Source of the DNA: Acetobacterium woodii DSM 1030
GTDB taxonomy: Bacteria > Bacillota > Clostridia > Eubacteriales > Eubacteriaceae
Length of the DNA: 64,000 nucleotides
Assembly (NCBI RefSeq): GCF_000247605.1
Contig: NC_016894.1
Location: 3,771,732 to 3,835,731 of the forward strand
Direction: 5' to 3'
Shown piece by piece: positions 8,664 through 17,448 of this stretch. A program made the position numbers and the translations under genes. The first letter of the stretch is position 1; every line of letters begins with the position of its first letter. The notes under the pieces were generated by a model. That model worked only from the letters and a program-made list of their open reading frames with translations. It did not search any database and was not told the origin of the DNA.

Positions 8664-8984
8664 TCAGGTGGTGCGCATTGCACAATGATCACAATTTTTA
8701 CATGAGGCACAATGCTCTTCGAGAATATTACGTAAAGCATTTAAACTGCTTGTATGGGAACGAGCCAGCGGTAGATTAAGCCTTTTAGCCTCGAAAGTGG
8801 CACAATTAACCATTTTATGAGAAACGGTACCGGTGAATAATACAATTAAATCGGGCGCTCCAATTTTCTTTTTCATTGCCCCCTGCATTTGAGTGAATAC
8901 CTTCGCACGACAATGATATTCTTTACATAGATCTTTATACTGATAAACCATCCGATCATTTCCGCCAATTATTACAATACTCAT
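8664..8984 (-). CDS. DUF2325 domain protein
   Basis: This small protein (106 residues) starts at ATG 8984 after AAAAGGAG. It opens with MSIVIIGGNDRM and has the Rossmann-like pattern of DUF2325: GAPDLIVLFTGTVSHKMV, then LPLARSHTSSLNALRNIL. The C-terminal CASCKNCDHC could bind a metal. An ORF start further upstream at 9038 would translate the operator palindrome and is unlikely. It is the first gene of a two-gene operon with DUF3793. DUF2325 is often found beside iron-related genes; the function is unknown. Confidence 0.82.
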   Translation of the reverse strand: MSIVIIGGNDRMVYQYKDLCKEYHCRAKVFTQMQGAMKKKIGAPDLIVLFTGTVSHKMVNCATFEAKRLNLPLARSHTSSLNALRNILEEHCASCKNCDHCAMRTT

Positions 8985-8998
8985 CGATAATCTCCTTT

Positions 8999-9034
8999 TA
9001 AATTTATTGTTAGTTAAAACTAACAATAAATTTA
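8999..9034. promoter_or_regulatory. 36-bp near-perfect palindromic operator
   Basis: Two 17-base arms around an AA centre pair without a mismatch (arms 8999-9015 and 9018-9034; core TTAGTTAAAACTAA). The palindrome covers the -10 hexamer and the early transcribed region of the DUF2325-DUF3793 operon. The TTAG...CTAA core resembles DtxR/IdeR/MntR-type metalloregulator sites, which fits an iron- or manganese-controlled operon; the identity of the regulator is inferred. Confidence 0.7.
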
Positions 9035-9057
9035 TCATAAATGATCGCTAATGTCAA
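9029..9057 (-). promoter_or_regulatory. Sigma-A promoter of DUF2325-DUF3793
   Basis: On the minus strand a perfect TTGACA (9052-9057) is followed after 17 bases by TAAATT (9029-9034). The -10 lies inside the palindrome at 8999-9034, so a bound repressor would block polymerase. Confidence 0.7.
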
Positions 9058-9330
9058 TATCATCCTTTGTTATCGCTCAATATGCACATTTCGTTGATCA
9101 TCTTTTTTTAACCTCCCGTTATTTTTTTAAATAATTTGTAATAAATTAAGTTATCGATGCTATGATTATGTAAAGTTAAACGCGGTTATAATCAAGCGGG
9201 GTTAGATTGTCATGAAGAGCATTAAGAAATAGCGTGTTAGCCACTTTCGGAGAATAACAAACAACGCAAACCAAACTGTTGCATGAATTCTGCGCTTAAC
9301 CCAAAAAATATTATAGTATGGAGGTAACCT

Positions 9331-11325
9331 ATGTCATTCAAGTATCAAAAACTTTTTGAGCCCATGCAAATTGGAAATGTCACAATCAAGAACCGTTTTG
9401 CTATGGCGCCAATGGGGCCCATTGGCTTGGGAGATTCCGATGGTGGATTCAATCAGCGCGGAATTGATTATTATGTTGAACGGGCCAAAGGCGGCACCGG
9501 ACTGATTATCACCGGGGTCTGCTTTGTCAACAACGAAGTGGAACCGCACGAAATGCCGAGCACCCCTAGCCCCACGGTTAACCCTGTCCATTTCACGCGT
9601 ACTGCCAGAGAAATGACCGAACGCATCCATGCCTACGATGGCAAGGTGTTTATTCAGTTAAGTGCGGGTTTTGGTCGTGTATCTCCACCAATCAATCCCG
9701 ATGTGCAACCGGTTTCAGCCTCGCCCATTATGAACCGATGGGCCGATATTCCGTGTCGGTCATTAACCAAAGAAGAAATTCGTCACATTGTTAAAAAATT
9801 CGGCGAAGGTGCTGCAACTGCGAAAAATGCCGGTTTTGACGGTGTTCAGATTCACGCTGTTCACGAAGGTTATCTTCTTGATCAGTTCGCCATCTCCTTT
9901 TTCAACAATCGAACCGATGAATACGGCGGTAGTCTCGAAAACCGCTTGCGTTTTGCAAGAGAAGTGGTTGATGAAATTAAAAAGACCTGTGGCCAGGATT
10001 TTGTCGTCACCCTTCGTTATAGCCCCAAATCGTTTATCAAGGACTGGCGCGTCGGCGGACTCCCCGGCGAAGTATTTGAAGAAAAAGGCCGGGATCTGCC
10101 GGAAGGTATCGAAACAGCCAAACTGCTCGTCAAATACGGTTATGATTCCCTTGATGTCGATGTCGGATGTTATGATGCCTGGTTCTGGAATCACCCCCCC
10201 ATGTACCAGAAAAAAGGTTTGTATATCCCCTATGCCAAAGCTATTAAAGAAGCTGTCAGCGTCCCTGTCATCTGTGCCGGGCGAATGGATAATCCCGATC
10301 TTGCCCTCTCCGCTCTCGATGACAGTGCCTGCGATATCATTGGACTTGGCCGCCCGCTGTTAGCCGATGCCGATTATGTCAACAAGCTGCGTTCAAACCA
10401 AACCGAACTCATTCGTCCTTGTCTTTCCTGCCATGAAGGTTGTCTTGGCCGAATGGTTCATTATGGCTGGCTGAACTGTGCGGTTAACCCCAGCTGTGCG
10501 CGCGAACGTATTACCGCATTACAACCGGCATTAAAAGCAAAAAAGGTGATGATCATCGGTGGTGGTGTGGCTGGTTGTGAAGCTGCCCGGGTCCTTCGTC
10601 TTCGTGGCCATCTGCCCGAAATCTACGAACAATCCAACCGCTTAGGTGGCAATCTGATTCCCGGTGGAATGCCAGACTTTAAAGAGGACGATCACGCCTT
10701 AGCGGCATGGTATGAAAACACTTTAAAAGACTTGCAAGTGCCTGTTTATTATAATAGCCCGATTACTCCCGAAATGGTAACCGCGGCTAACCCCGATACG
10801 GTGATTATCGCTACCGGTTCGACTCCCAAAAATATCAGCCTCGGAGACGATGCCAAAGTCTTTAATGCTGAAGATGTTTTGCTTGGCATTAAAGATCCCG
10901 GAGAACAGGTTGTTGTTTTAGGCGGCGGACTTGTCGGTTGCGAATTGGCGTTATGGCTTAAAAATAACGGTAAAGATGTTTCCCTCGTCGAGGCTGAAGA
11001 CAGTCTGCTCAAACTAAATGCGCCGCTTTGTTTTGCCAATACCGATATGCTACTATCTCTGATTAGTTACAATAAAATTAATGTCTATACCGAATCTAAA
11101 GCAGTTCGTACAACGGCACAAGGGGTTATGCTTGCGACTCCCCGTGGCGAACAAGAGCTAAAAGCTGATGCAATTGTCCTGGCCGTGGGTTATTGTCCGA
11201 AGAACAGCCTTTACAACGCCCTTAAGTTCGAAGTTGCGGATATCCATTTGCTTGGCGACGCTCGTCGGGTTTCCAATATTATGTATGCCATCTGGGATGC
11301 CTTTGAGGTTGCCTCAAACATTTAA
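9331..11325 (+). CDS. Old Yellow Enzyme-family NADH-dependent Fe-S flavoenzyme (2-enoate reductase-like)
   Basis: The 664-residue three-domain protein has the enoate reductase/2,4-dienoyl-CoA reductase plan. Residues 1-360 are an FMN TIM barrel (opening LFEPMQIGNVTIKNRFAMAP; HAVHEGYLLDQF with the active-site region; NRTDEYGGSLENR). Cysteines near 364, 367, 371 and 383 (CLSCHEGC, NCAVNP) bind one 4Fe-4S cluster. FAD and NAD(P) Rossmann motifs follow at about 409 (GGGVAGCEAA) and 530 (GGGLVGCELA). It reduces activated C=C bonds of unsaturated acids or ketones with NADH; the substrate is unknown. The start follows GGAGG by six bases. The gene stands alone; 9058-9330 upstream holds only a possible TATAAT at 9187-9192. 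Confidence 0.88.
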   Translation: MSFKYQKLFEPMQIGNVTIKNRFAMAPMGPIGLGDSDGGFNQRGIDYYVERAKGGTGLIITGVCFVNNEVEPHEMPSTPSPTVNPVHFTRTAREMTERIHAYDGKVFIQLSAGFGRVSPPINPDVQPVSASPIMNRWADIPCRSLTKEEIRHIVKKFGEGAATAKNAGFDGVQIHAVHEGYLLDQFAISFFNNRTDEYGGSLENRLRFAREVVDEIKKTCGQDFVVTLRYSPKSFIKDWRVGGLPGEVFEEKGRDLPEGIETAKLLVKYGYDSLDVDVGCYDAWFWNHPPMYQKKGLYIPYAKAIKEAVSVPVICAGRMDNPDLALSALDDSACDIIGLGRPLLADADYVNKLRSNQTELIRPCLSCHEGCLGRMVHYGWLNCAVNPSCARERITALQPALKAKKVMIIGGGVAGCEAARVLRLRGHLPEIYEQSNRLGGNLIPGGMPDFKEDDHALAAWYENTLKDLQVPVYYNSPITPEMVTAANPDTVIIATGSTPKNISLGDDAKVFNAEDVLLGIKDPGEQVVVLGGGLVGCELALWLKNNGKDVSLVEAEDSLLKLNAPLCFANTDMLLSLISYNKINVYTESKAVRTTAQGVMLATPRGEQELKADAIVLAVGYCPKNSLYNALKFEVADIHLLGDARRVSNIMYAIWDAFEVASNI

Positions 11326-11415
11326 CGCCAGTCATTACCTAATACAGCTTTGTCTTTTCAACAATGCCGATAGCTTCAATATTTAATCGCGTATTGAGTT
11401 ATCAATTACATAAAA

Positions 11416-11469
11416 AAAGGGGGCTTTTGCAAAATAGCGAATAAGCTATGATGCAAAAGCTCCTTTTTT
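11416..11469 (+). terminator. Terminator-like hairpin at left IS end
   Basis: AAAGGGGGCTTTTGCA pairs with TGCAAAAGCTCCTTTTTT around a small inner stem (TAGC/GCTA), followed by a T tract. It can end transcription from the upstream reductase gene and shield the transposase from read-through. Confidence 0.6.
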
Positions 11470-11485
11470 GTGTTTTAAAATAAAA

Positions 11486-11521
11486 ATGCGAATTCCGAAG
11501 AATCCGCATCAGTGGTATAAT
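11486..11521 (+). promoter_or_regulatory. Transposase promoter region with inverted repeat
   Basis: An inverted repeat (ATGCGAATTC 11486-11495 and GAATCCGCAT 11500-11509) precedes TATAAT at 11516-11521. The -10 ends only six bases before the transposase ATG at 11528 and no Shine-Dalgarno site is present, so a leaderless transcript is likely. No good -35 is visible. Confidence 0.45.
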
Positions 11522-11527
11522 TAAGTC

Positions 11528-13135
11528 ATGCAAAAAACTAAATTAACCTGTAAGAATTATACCGAATTAAATGGATTTTATCAACTAAAATTACCATTGG
11601 AATTCGAAATGTTAATACCGTCAGATGATTCAGTGAGACTGCACAGCCACCTGTTGGAGGGATTGGATTATACAAAGTTATATCAGGCATACTCCTCAAA
11701 AGGGAGAAAACCGGCAGTTGAACCTAAAATCATGTTTAAAATCATTACATACGCCTACATGAATAATCTCTATACGTCACATAAAATCGAAAGAGCCTGT
11801 AAACGGGATATCAACTTTATGTGGCTGTTGGGTGGGCAGAAACCGCCGGATCACGCGACCATCGCCCGATTCCGACAAAAATACCTGTCTGAATCGATGG
11901 AAGACTTGTTTTATCAGATGGTCAAACAACTGAATCGATTAGGTGAAATCCCATTGGAAAATATCTTTATCGATGGGACAAAAATTCAGGCCAATGCCAA
12001 CCGCTATACCTTTGTCTGGAAAAAGACGGTAAGCCGAAATGAAGCCAAAATGCAGGAAAAAGTGAAACAACTGATTGACGAAATGAATCAGCACTGTTTT
12101 TTCGGCTATACGGTCTCCACCGAAACGCTGGTTGATGATCTGGAAAGGATTCTTGCTGATCTCCTCAGACAGAAGGACGCCCAGGGGATCACCTTTGTTC
12201 ATGGGATCGGCAAACGAAAAACGCAACTGCAGAAATGGATTGAGAAATTGACCGACTATAAAACCAGGCAACAGAACTACCAGATCAGCCATGAACTTTT
12301 TGAAACCCGCAACAGCTATTCTAAAACCGATCCCGATGCGACCTTTATGCGGATGAAAGAAGATCATATGCGTAATGGTCAGCTCAAACCCGCCTACAAC
12401 GTACAAATCGGGGTGGAGAGTGAATACATTACCGCCGTGGGTGTTTTTCAGGATCGCAATGATCTCACAACACTAATTCCCATGCTCGAAAAACTGGAGA
12501 AAAATATCGGTTGCCGCTATACCAATGTAATTGCCGACTCCGGTTATGAAAGCGAAGAGAACTACGGCTATCTCACGGATAACAAGTATATTCCCTTTAT
12601 TAAACCTCAGACTTATGAGAAATGGAAGAAGAAAACGTTCAAAAAGGATATCAGTAAACGGGAAAACATGATTTACCATGCTGAAACCGACGAATATACC
12701 TGCCACAATAACAAACAACTCCGACCAATCGGTATCACACACCGGACATCGGTGACCGGCTATCGATCAGATGTAACCATTTACGAATGCGAAAATTGTG
12801 AAGCCTGTCCGGTTAAAGCAAAATGTACCCGTGCAAAAGGAAATCGCCGCCTGCAGGTATCCAAAAACTTCATCGAAAAAAGACAGGTTTCCTATGGGAA
12901 TATCATAACCGAAACGGGAAAACACCTTCGTATGAATCGGTCCATTCAGGTGGAAGGCGCCTTTGGCGTGTTGAAAAACGACTATGCTTTCTCCCGTTTT
13001 TTAACACGGGGCAAAAATCAGGTGAAAACTGAATTTTTCCTGCTCTGCTTTGGTTACAATATCAACAAATTTCATGCGAAAATTCAAACGCAACGATGCG
13101 GTCACCATCTCCATTCCCTTAAAACAACAGCTTGA
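11528..13135 (+). CDS. IS1182-family DDE transposase
   Basis: The 535-residue protein has an N-terminal DUF772-type helical domain (DYTKLYQAYSSKGRKPAVEP, DINFMWLLGGQKPPDHATIA) and a DDE nuclease core. The acidic residues are probably D in IFIDGTKIQANANRYTF (about 145), D in VIADSGYESEENYGYL (about 338) and E in QVEGAFGVLKNDYAFSRF (about 478). A Cys cluster (CENCEACPVKAKC) lies before the last motif, as usual in the family. The frame is intact, so the element is probably still active. No ribosome site precedes the ATG. Confidence 0.92.
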   Translation: MQKTKLTCKNYTELNGFYQLKLPLEFEMLIPSDDSVRLHSHLLEGLDYTKLYQAYSSKGRKPAVEPKIMFKIITYAYMNNLYTSHKIERACKRDINFMWLLGGQKPPDHATIARFRQKYLSESMEDLFYQMVKQLNRLGEIPLENIFIDGTKIQANANRYTFVWKKTVSRNEAKMQEKVKQLIDEMNQHCFFGYTVSTETLVDDLERILADLLRQKDAQGITFVHGIGKRKTQLQKWIEKLTDYKTRQQNYQISHELFETRNSYSKTDPDATFMRMKEDHMRNGQLKPAYNVQIGVESEYITAVGVFQDRNDLTTLIPMLEKLEKNIGCRYTNVIADSGYESEENYGYLTDNKYIPFIKPQTYEKWKKKTFKKDISKRENMIYHAETDEYTCHNNKQLRPIGITHRTSVTGYRSDVTIYECENCEACPVKAKCTRAKGNRRLQVSKNFIEKRQVSYGNIITETGKHLRMNRSIQVEGAFGVLKNDYAFSRFLTRGKNQVKTEFFLLCFGYNINKFHAKIQTQRCGHHLHSLKTTA

Positions 13136-13184
13136 ATCGCATCAATAAACCCATGGTTTATTAAAGTGCGCCAAAAAACAAAAT

Positions 13185-13227
13185 AAACCGAAACACTTCT
13201 GAAAATTGACCAGAGTCGTTTCGGTTT
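13185..13227 (+). terminator. Hairpin downstream of the transposase
   Basis: AAACCGAAAC (13185-13194) pairs exactly with GTTTCGGTTT (13218-13227), followed by TTGTTTA. It is a likely transposase terminator; the T tract is interrupted. Confidence 0.45.
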
Positions 13228-13240
13228 TGTTTATGGCATC

Positions 13241-13297
13241 AAAAAAGGGGGGCATCGCTGACTAACAAAATGTTATTTTGCGACACCCCCTTTTTTT
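13241..13297. terminator. Terminator-like hairpin at right IS end
   Basis: AAAAAAGGGG pairs with CCCCTTTTTT and the inner GCATCGC partly with GCGA. A/T tracts flank both sides, so it can act in both directions, and it is the only visible terminator for the minus-strand GGDEF-EAL gene ending at 13307. Confidence 0.55.
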
Positions 13298-13306
13298 ATG
13301 AACACG

Positions 13307-15073
13307 CTAAGCTTCTTGGTCCAGCAAAGCGACAAAATCAGAAATTGGCATCGGTTTGGCATAATAGAATCCTTGCGCCATATCACACCCAATTTTACGC
13401 AAAAATTCCACCTGCGCTTTTGTCTCGACCCCCTCGGCAACGGTTTCTATGGCTAAATCTTTGGCCATTTTAACAATACTCTTAACAATTTTTTTCCCCC
13501 GAATGGTACTGGCTATTTCATTAAAAAACTCACGATCAATTTTCACTACATCGATAAAAATATCCTTTAGCATATTAAATGATGAGTATGCCGAACCAAA
13601 ATCATCAATAGCTAATCTAAATCCAATGTTATGAAGCCTTCTGGTAACATCAAAAGCATGCTCAAGGTTCTCTGAAAAAGTGCTTTCAGTTAACTCTAAT
13701 TCGATAATTTCCGGGCTTATATCATATTTCTCAGTCATTGATTCCAGGGTTGAAACATACGCTGGATTATTCAAATGAAGTCTTGACATATTAACAGAGA
13801 TAATCAACGGTTTTCGACCTTCATCTTCCCACTCTTTCTGCTTTTTGCATATTTCTTCAAAAACATACAGATCAATTTTAGTCACAAAACCATTTTTTTC
13901 AAAAAGAGGAATAAATACATTTGGTTCGATGATACCTTTCCGGGGATGCTGCCACCGGATTAAGGCTTCGGCACCAACAATTTTTTCAGTCTTGAAATCA
14001 AATTTAGGTTGCAAAAAAATTTTAAATTCTTTATTTTTAAGAGCTTCGTGCATTTCATTTTCAATTTCATTGTCATTAACGATTCGACTGCGAATATCAT
14101 CATTGTAGAAAAAACAGGCACTTTCATATCTTCCTTTGATCATCTTCGCTGCAAGACTTGCTCGGTCACTGATCGTGTCAATGCTAATCGTTCGATCCTT
14201 TACGACATATATGCCGCTACTGACAACCATATTAAATGATGAATTATGATCAAATTTAAAAACAAGAATGTCTTTAGTTATTTTCTTCATACGGCTTTCC
14301 AGTTCGTTTTCAGACAAATAGTCAAGTAGCAGATAAAATTTATCACCAACGATACGCCCAAAAACCTCATGCTCTTTGATATGCTGAAATAACGTATTGG
14401 CAATATGTTTTAAAAGACAGTCGCCTCCCTCATAACTGAAAATATCATTGATTAATTTAAAATTGTCGATATCAAGGACTATAAAGGCATAGCTACAATT
14501 TTTTTCCTTTATCAGCTTTACTGCTTTTTCTTTAAAAGTCCGTTTGTTAGTGCTCCTGGTTAACTCATCAATATATATCGACTCATTAACTTTCTTTAAG
14601 GCGAGTTCCTCTTCTTTTCTAGCCGTTATATCGAAAACAATGCCTGATAACAGTTCAGGATTTCCCTCATTATCTCTTTGGGTAATCGATCCGCGATCAT
14701 AAAACCATTTCCAACTTTTATCTTTTGCTTGGATCCGGTATTCGATTTCATAAACGCTTGCTTTTCCCTGTAAATGTAGGGTCATTGCCTGCATTGTCTT
14801 CTCATAGTCATCTGGATGTAACTTTTCCGTAAAAAAATGGTGGGTTAATTTCTTTGGTATCTCATCCATTGTATACCCCAAAGTTGTTATCTTTAAATGA
14901 TTACAGGTTACCGTATTCGTTTTTCGATTCCAATACCAATTTCCTAAATTTCCAAACCATGCAAAATCCAACCGTGTTTCTTGTTCTTTTTCCTTGAGCA
15001 TTTGCTTATTAAGCACTTCAAGCTCAGTAATTCGTTCAATTAATTGATCAAAATCATATTTTGAATAGTCCAT
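13307..15073 (-). CDS. PAS-GGDEF-EAL protein, probable c-di-GMP phosphodiesterase
   Basis: The protein has 588 residues: short coiled coil (5-35), PAS/PAC domain (about 45-150, ending SGIVFDITARKEEE), GGDEF domain (about 165-325) and EAL domain (about 340-585). The GGDEF signature is degenerate (GRIVGDKFYLL), so cyclase activity is unlikely. The EAL domain keeps its catalytic set: EALIRW, SVNMSR, ELTES, AIDDFGSAYSS, VKID, EGVE and QGFYYAKP. It should hydrolyse c-di-GMP in response to a PAS ligand. It has no TM segment, so it is cytoplasmic. The IS1182-type element abuts its 3' end without altering the frame as far as can be seen. Confidence 0.9.
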   Translation of the reverse strand: MDYSKYDFDQLIERITELEVLNKQMLKEKEQETRLDFAWFGNLGNWYWNRKTNTVTCNHLKITTLGYTMDEIPKKLTHHFFTEKLHPDDYEKTMQAMTLHLQGKASVYEIEYRIQAKDKSWKWFYDRGSITQRDNEGNPELLSGIVFDITARKEEELALKKVNESIYIDELTRSTNKRTFKEKAVKLIKEKNCSYAFIVLDIDNFKLINDIFSYEGGDCLLKHIANTLFQHIKEHEVFGRIVGDKFYLLLDYLSENELESRMKKITKDILVFKFDHNSSFNMVVSSGIYVVKDRTISIDTISDRASLAAKMIKGRYESACFFYNDDIRSRIVNDNEIENEMHEALKNKEFKIFLQPKFDFKTEKIVGAEALIRWQHPRKGIIEPNVFIPLFEKNGFVTKIDLYVFEEICKKQKEWEDEGRKPLIISVNMSRLHLNNPAYVSTLESMTEKYDISPEIIELELTESTFSENLEHAFDVTRRLHNIGFRLAIDDFGSAYSSFNMLKDIFIDVVKIDREFFNEIASTIRGKKIVKSIVKMAKDLAIETVAEGVETKAQVEFLRKIGCDMAQGFYYAKPMPISDFVALLDQEA

Positions 15074-15127
15074 AGATTCCTTAGCCTCCTTAGAGTGACG
15101 CAGGGACGTTTCGCCAGTAAGATCTGC

Positions 15128-15463
15128 TCAATTCTCATCCCCATAAAAAAGTGCATCGTACCTTGAAATCGCATCTTCAAGACGGATAATGCTAATAATC
15201 CCCGCTTCACGGATCGTTTCTTTTCCTTGAATAAACAGTATTATCGCTGGGGCGGTAAACACGCGATAACTCGCTGAAAGCTCCGTCATCTTTTGCACAT
15301 CAATATTAACCGCCTTGATTTTGGGATATTTTTCGATCATCCTGACAATTTTAGGTTTCATATCCCGACAGACGCTACACGTCTCGCTACCAAAATAAAT
15401 CAGAATCATATCATGTTTCTTTTTTAATTCATCCATTTCTAACCCTGAGTTTACCAGTTCCAT
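15128..15463 (-). CDS. Thioredoxin-like protein
   Basis: The 111-residue cytoplasmic thioredoxin fold has the active-site motif CSVC (in ILIYFGSETCSVCRDMKP) and the cis-proline segment FTAPAIILF. The N-terminus MELVNSGLEMDELKKKHD is a short helix with no signal peptide. It is a thiol-disulfide oxidoreductase or redox partner; the CSVC motif differs from the CGPC of thioredoxin 1. GAGGGAAAAG precedes the ATG. It lies 54 bases upstream of the GGDEF-EAL gene in the same direction, possibly co-transcribed. Confidence 0.85.
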   Translation of the reverse strand: MELVNSGLEMDELKKKHDMILIYFGSETCSVCRDMKPKIVRMIEKYPKIKAVNIDVQKMTELSASYRVFTAPAIILFIQGKETIREAGIISIIRLEDAISRYDALFYGDEN

Positions 15464-15739
15464 CTTTTCCCTCCCAATCGATTTATTGCTAATTTTTCAA
15501 TTTAGAGCCTGATTTTATTTCGTTATTTCCAAAACAACTTTAGGAATTCATTATAACCCTAACCCGGACCAATCCCCAATTTTTAATTTTTATTTCATTG
15601 ATTATTCGTTTTTTTCCTGGGTAAATACCAAATAATAACACTTTTAATCTGGTTTTGATATAGTATATTGAAAACCGAACCGTTGCAAGTGTTAGAACAC
15701 TTTGGTCGGAATGAAAAAAAGAAAGGACCAGTTAGTCAA

Positions 15740-16507
15740 ATGAAAAGAAATCGATTTTTACTAGTATTGTTAGTTGTGTTGTCGTTATTGTTGATCTCCG
15801 GATGTAGCAGTAATTCCGCCAGCAAAAGCGATGACAGTCAAAACACTGCCCCTCAAACAGCGACTCTCGATGAAAGTCTCAGCGGTGCTGCGCTGCTCAG
15901 TAGTTTAAATTTCAGCTATCCCGATTCCCTTAAAATGACCACCCATACCGTTATCACCGACAGTTTTGATGCCACTTCCACAACCTATACCAAAGGTAAA
16001 AATTTTCGCATGGAAATGGATCTGCCCGATATTGGCAAACAGATTACGATCTACAACGCCGCTGATGGCATCACCTATCAATATACCGAAGGCCAAACGA
16101 CCGGAATTTCTTTCAGCGATCAGGATATGAGTGCTGATCAGGGTGATTCAAACCTGACCAATATGGAAGAAGGAATGACCAGCATTGATGACCTCGCCAA
16201 AGCTTTTCCGGATAATGTCGTCGCCCGGGTAGAAACATTAAACGGTGAAAAAGTAATCTATGTTGAAACCACCGAAAATGACGGTCAAAATGGAACTGTC
16301 GACTTGCACATGTGGTTTTCCACCAAATATGGGGTGCCCCTGAAAACTGAAGTGCTCAGTAACGGCACTGTAACCATGAGCACCGTTGTCACCGATATTT
16401 CCGCTGATACCATTGCTGACAGTCAGTTCACACCACCTGCCGACGTTGTCTTTACCGATTTTTCTTCCATGGACATGGACACACTCATGGATATCCCCAG
16501 TCCTTAA
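15740..16507 (+). CDS. Secreted lipoprotein, LolA/LppX-like fold
   Basis: From ATG 15740 (AAAGGA upstream) the protein has a Lys/Arg start, a hydrophobic core and the lipobox LLISGCSS. After a Ser/Asp-rich linker it shows TTHTVITDSFDATSTTYTKG, EMDLPDIGKQITIYNAADG and a final TQFTPPADV-like segment (SQFTPPADVVFTDF), the pattern of LolA/LppX-like half-barrel lipoproteins of Gram-positives. It probably binds a lipid or other hydrophobic ligand on the outer face of the membrane. A longer in-frame start at 15668 would bury the signal peptide. It is a single-gene unit; the 275 bases upstream show no clear promoter. Confidence 0.8.
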   Translation: MKRNRFLLVLLVVLSLLLISGCSSNSASKSDDSQNTAPQTATLDESLSGAALLSSLNFSYPDSLKMTTHTVITDSFDATSTTYTKGKNFRMEMDLPDIGKQITIYNAADGITYQYTEGQTTGISFSDQDMSADQGDSNLTNMEEGMTSIDDLAKAFPDNVVARVETLNGEKVIYVETTENDGQNGTVDLHMWFSTKYGVPLKTEVLSNGTVTMSTVVTDISADTIADSQFTPPADVVFTDFSSMDMDTLMDIPSP

Positions 16508-16635
16508 GCGAACAGAAGATAAATTAAGCCTGACATAATCAAAAACCCCAACGATCTGGAGCGACCTTATACAAATCATTATTTTCTAAGGCTCATTCAG
16601 AAACGGATCTCTTTGTTTTACTTAAAATTGATATT

Positions 16636-16680
16636 AAAACCGCGGCTCCTTAATCAACGGAATGATTGAGCCGCGGTTTT
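16636..16680. terminator. Bidirectional terminator
   Basis: Thirteen bases AAAACCGCGGCTC (16636-16648) pair exactly with GAGCCGCGGTTTT (16668-16680) between the convergent lipoprotein and MerR genes. Flanking A/T runs allow it to work on both strands. Confidence 0.9.
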
Positions 16681-16685
16681 ATTGT

Positions 16686-17447
16686 TTATGCAATACTGCA
16701 TATTATTTCCAGATTCATCCGGCCATCGTTCATATTATATTTTTCATAAGTATTTAAGATCCTAAGACTATTTTTTTCTGCATAATCAAATAAGGATTTG
16801 TATCCATTTCCCTTTTGACTCATTTGATTGCAGGTAACTTTTATACACCGTTCCTTTTCTTGAATTCTAACATTTTCGTCCTTTTCATGATCCCCAATAT
16901 AGGCAAATATTTCGCAGATATCTTTTGTATCATCCGCTAAACTCATTTTTAAGAGATGTCCACCGTGAAGCGTTTTTCCACCTGCATTTTCATAAAACGC
17001 ACTCAAAAAACTATTTAACTGCTCCATTTCGCAATTTACATCACGATAATATACATTACCCCGCTCTATAAAATCTCCTTTATCAACGACCCAATTATTT
17101 TCATCAACCCTTTCTCCGGTTGCCTGTCTTTGTTCACTGATGATTAGCTCTTTTTGCTTAGTCAATTGTTTCAATGCTACTTCTATTTCATTTAAACGTT
17201 CCTGATAGACAGTCGCTAAACTTGCATTATTCATTTTGTTTCTAATTTTTTTGATCTGTTCCAGTGAAATGCCAATGTTTTTAAGCCTGATTATTTCTCT
17301 GATCGCCTCAATCTGAGATTCTTCATAATATCTGTATTGGTTTGTTTCATCAACATATGCCGGTTTAAATAGATCAATTTCATCATAAAAGCGCAACGTT
17401 TTTCTGTTTAGATTTAACATAATCGAAAATTTTCCGATGCTATACAA
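16686..17447 (-). CDS. MerR-family regulator with GyrI-like ligand-binding domain
   Basis: The 253-residue protein has a MerR winged-helix domain at 1-70 (MYSIGKFSIMLNLNRKTLRF, then YDEIDLFKPA and the RYYEESQIEAI segment), a coiled-coil dimerisation helix (about 80-115) and a GyrI/BmrR-like C-terminal domain (about 125-253). It probably senses a small molecule. The start is TTG at 17447, with AAGGAG nine bases upstream and only one base after the stop of the creatininase-family gene, so the two are translationally coupled. It may regulate its own operon. Confidence 0.85.
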   Translation of the reverse strand: MYSIGKFSIMLNLNRKTLRFYDEIDLFKPAYVDETNQYRYYEESQIEAIREIIRLKNIGISLEQIKKIRNKMNNASLATVYQERLNEIEVALKQLTKQKELIISEQRQATGERVDENNWVVDKGDFIERGNVYYRDVNCEMEQLNSFLSAFYENAGGKTLHGGHLLKMSLADDTKDICEIFAYIGDHEKDENVRIQEKERCIKVTCNQMSQKGNGYKSLFDYAEKNSLRILNTYEKYNMNDGRMNLEIICSIA

Positions 17448-17448
17448 T

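Larger units (their letters stand above)
11409..13300 (+). mobile_element. IS1182-family insertion sequence, complete
   Basis: One intact transposase gene lies between 15-base perfect terminal inverted repeats: CATAAAAAAAGGGGG at 11409-11423 and its complement at 13286-13300, with a further GCAAAATA match inside each end. The length of 1892 bp fits the family. Both ends also fold into terminator-like hairpins (11416-11469 and 13241-13297). The element sits between two convergent genes; its right end stops six bases from the stop of the GGDEF-EAL gene. No clear target duplication is visible. Confidence 0.85.
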
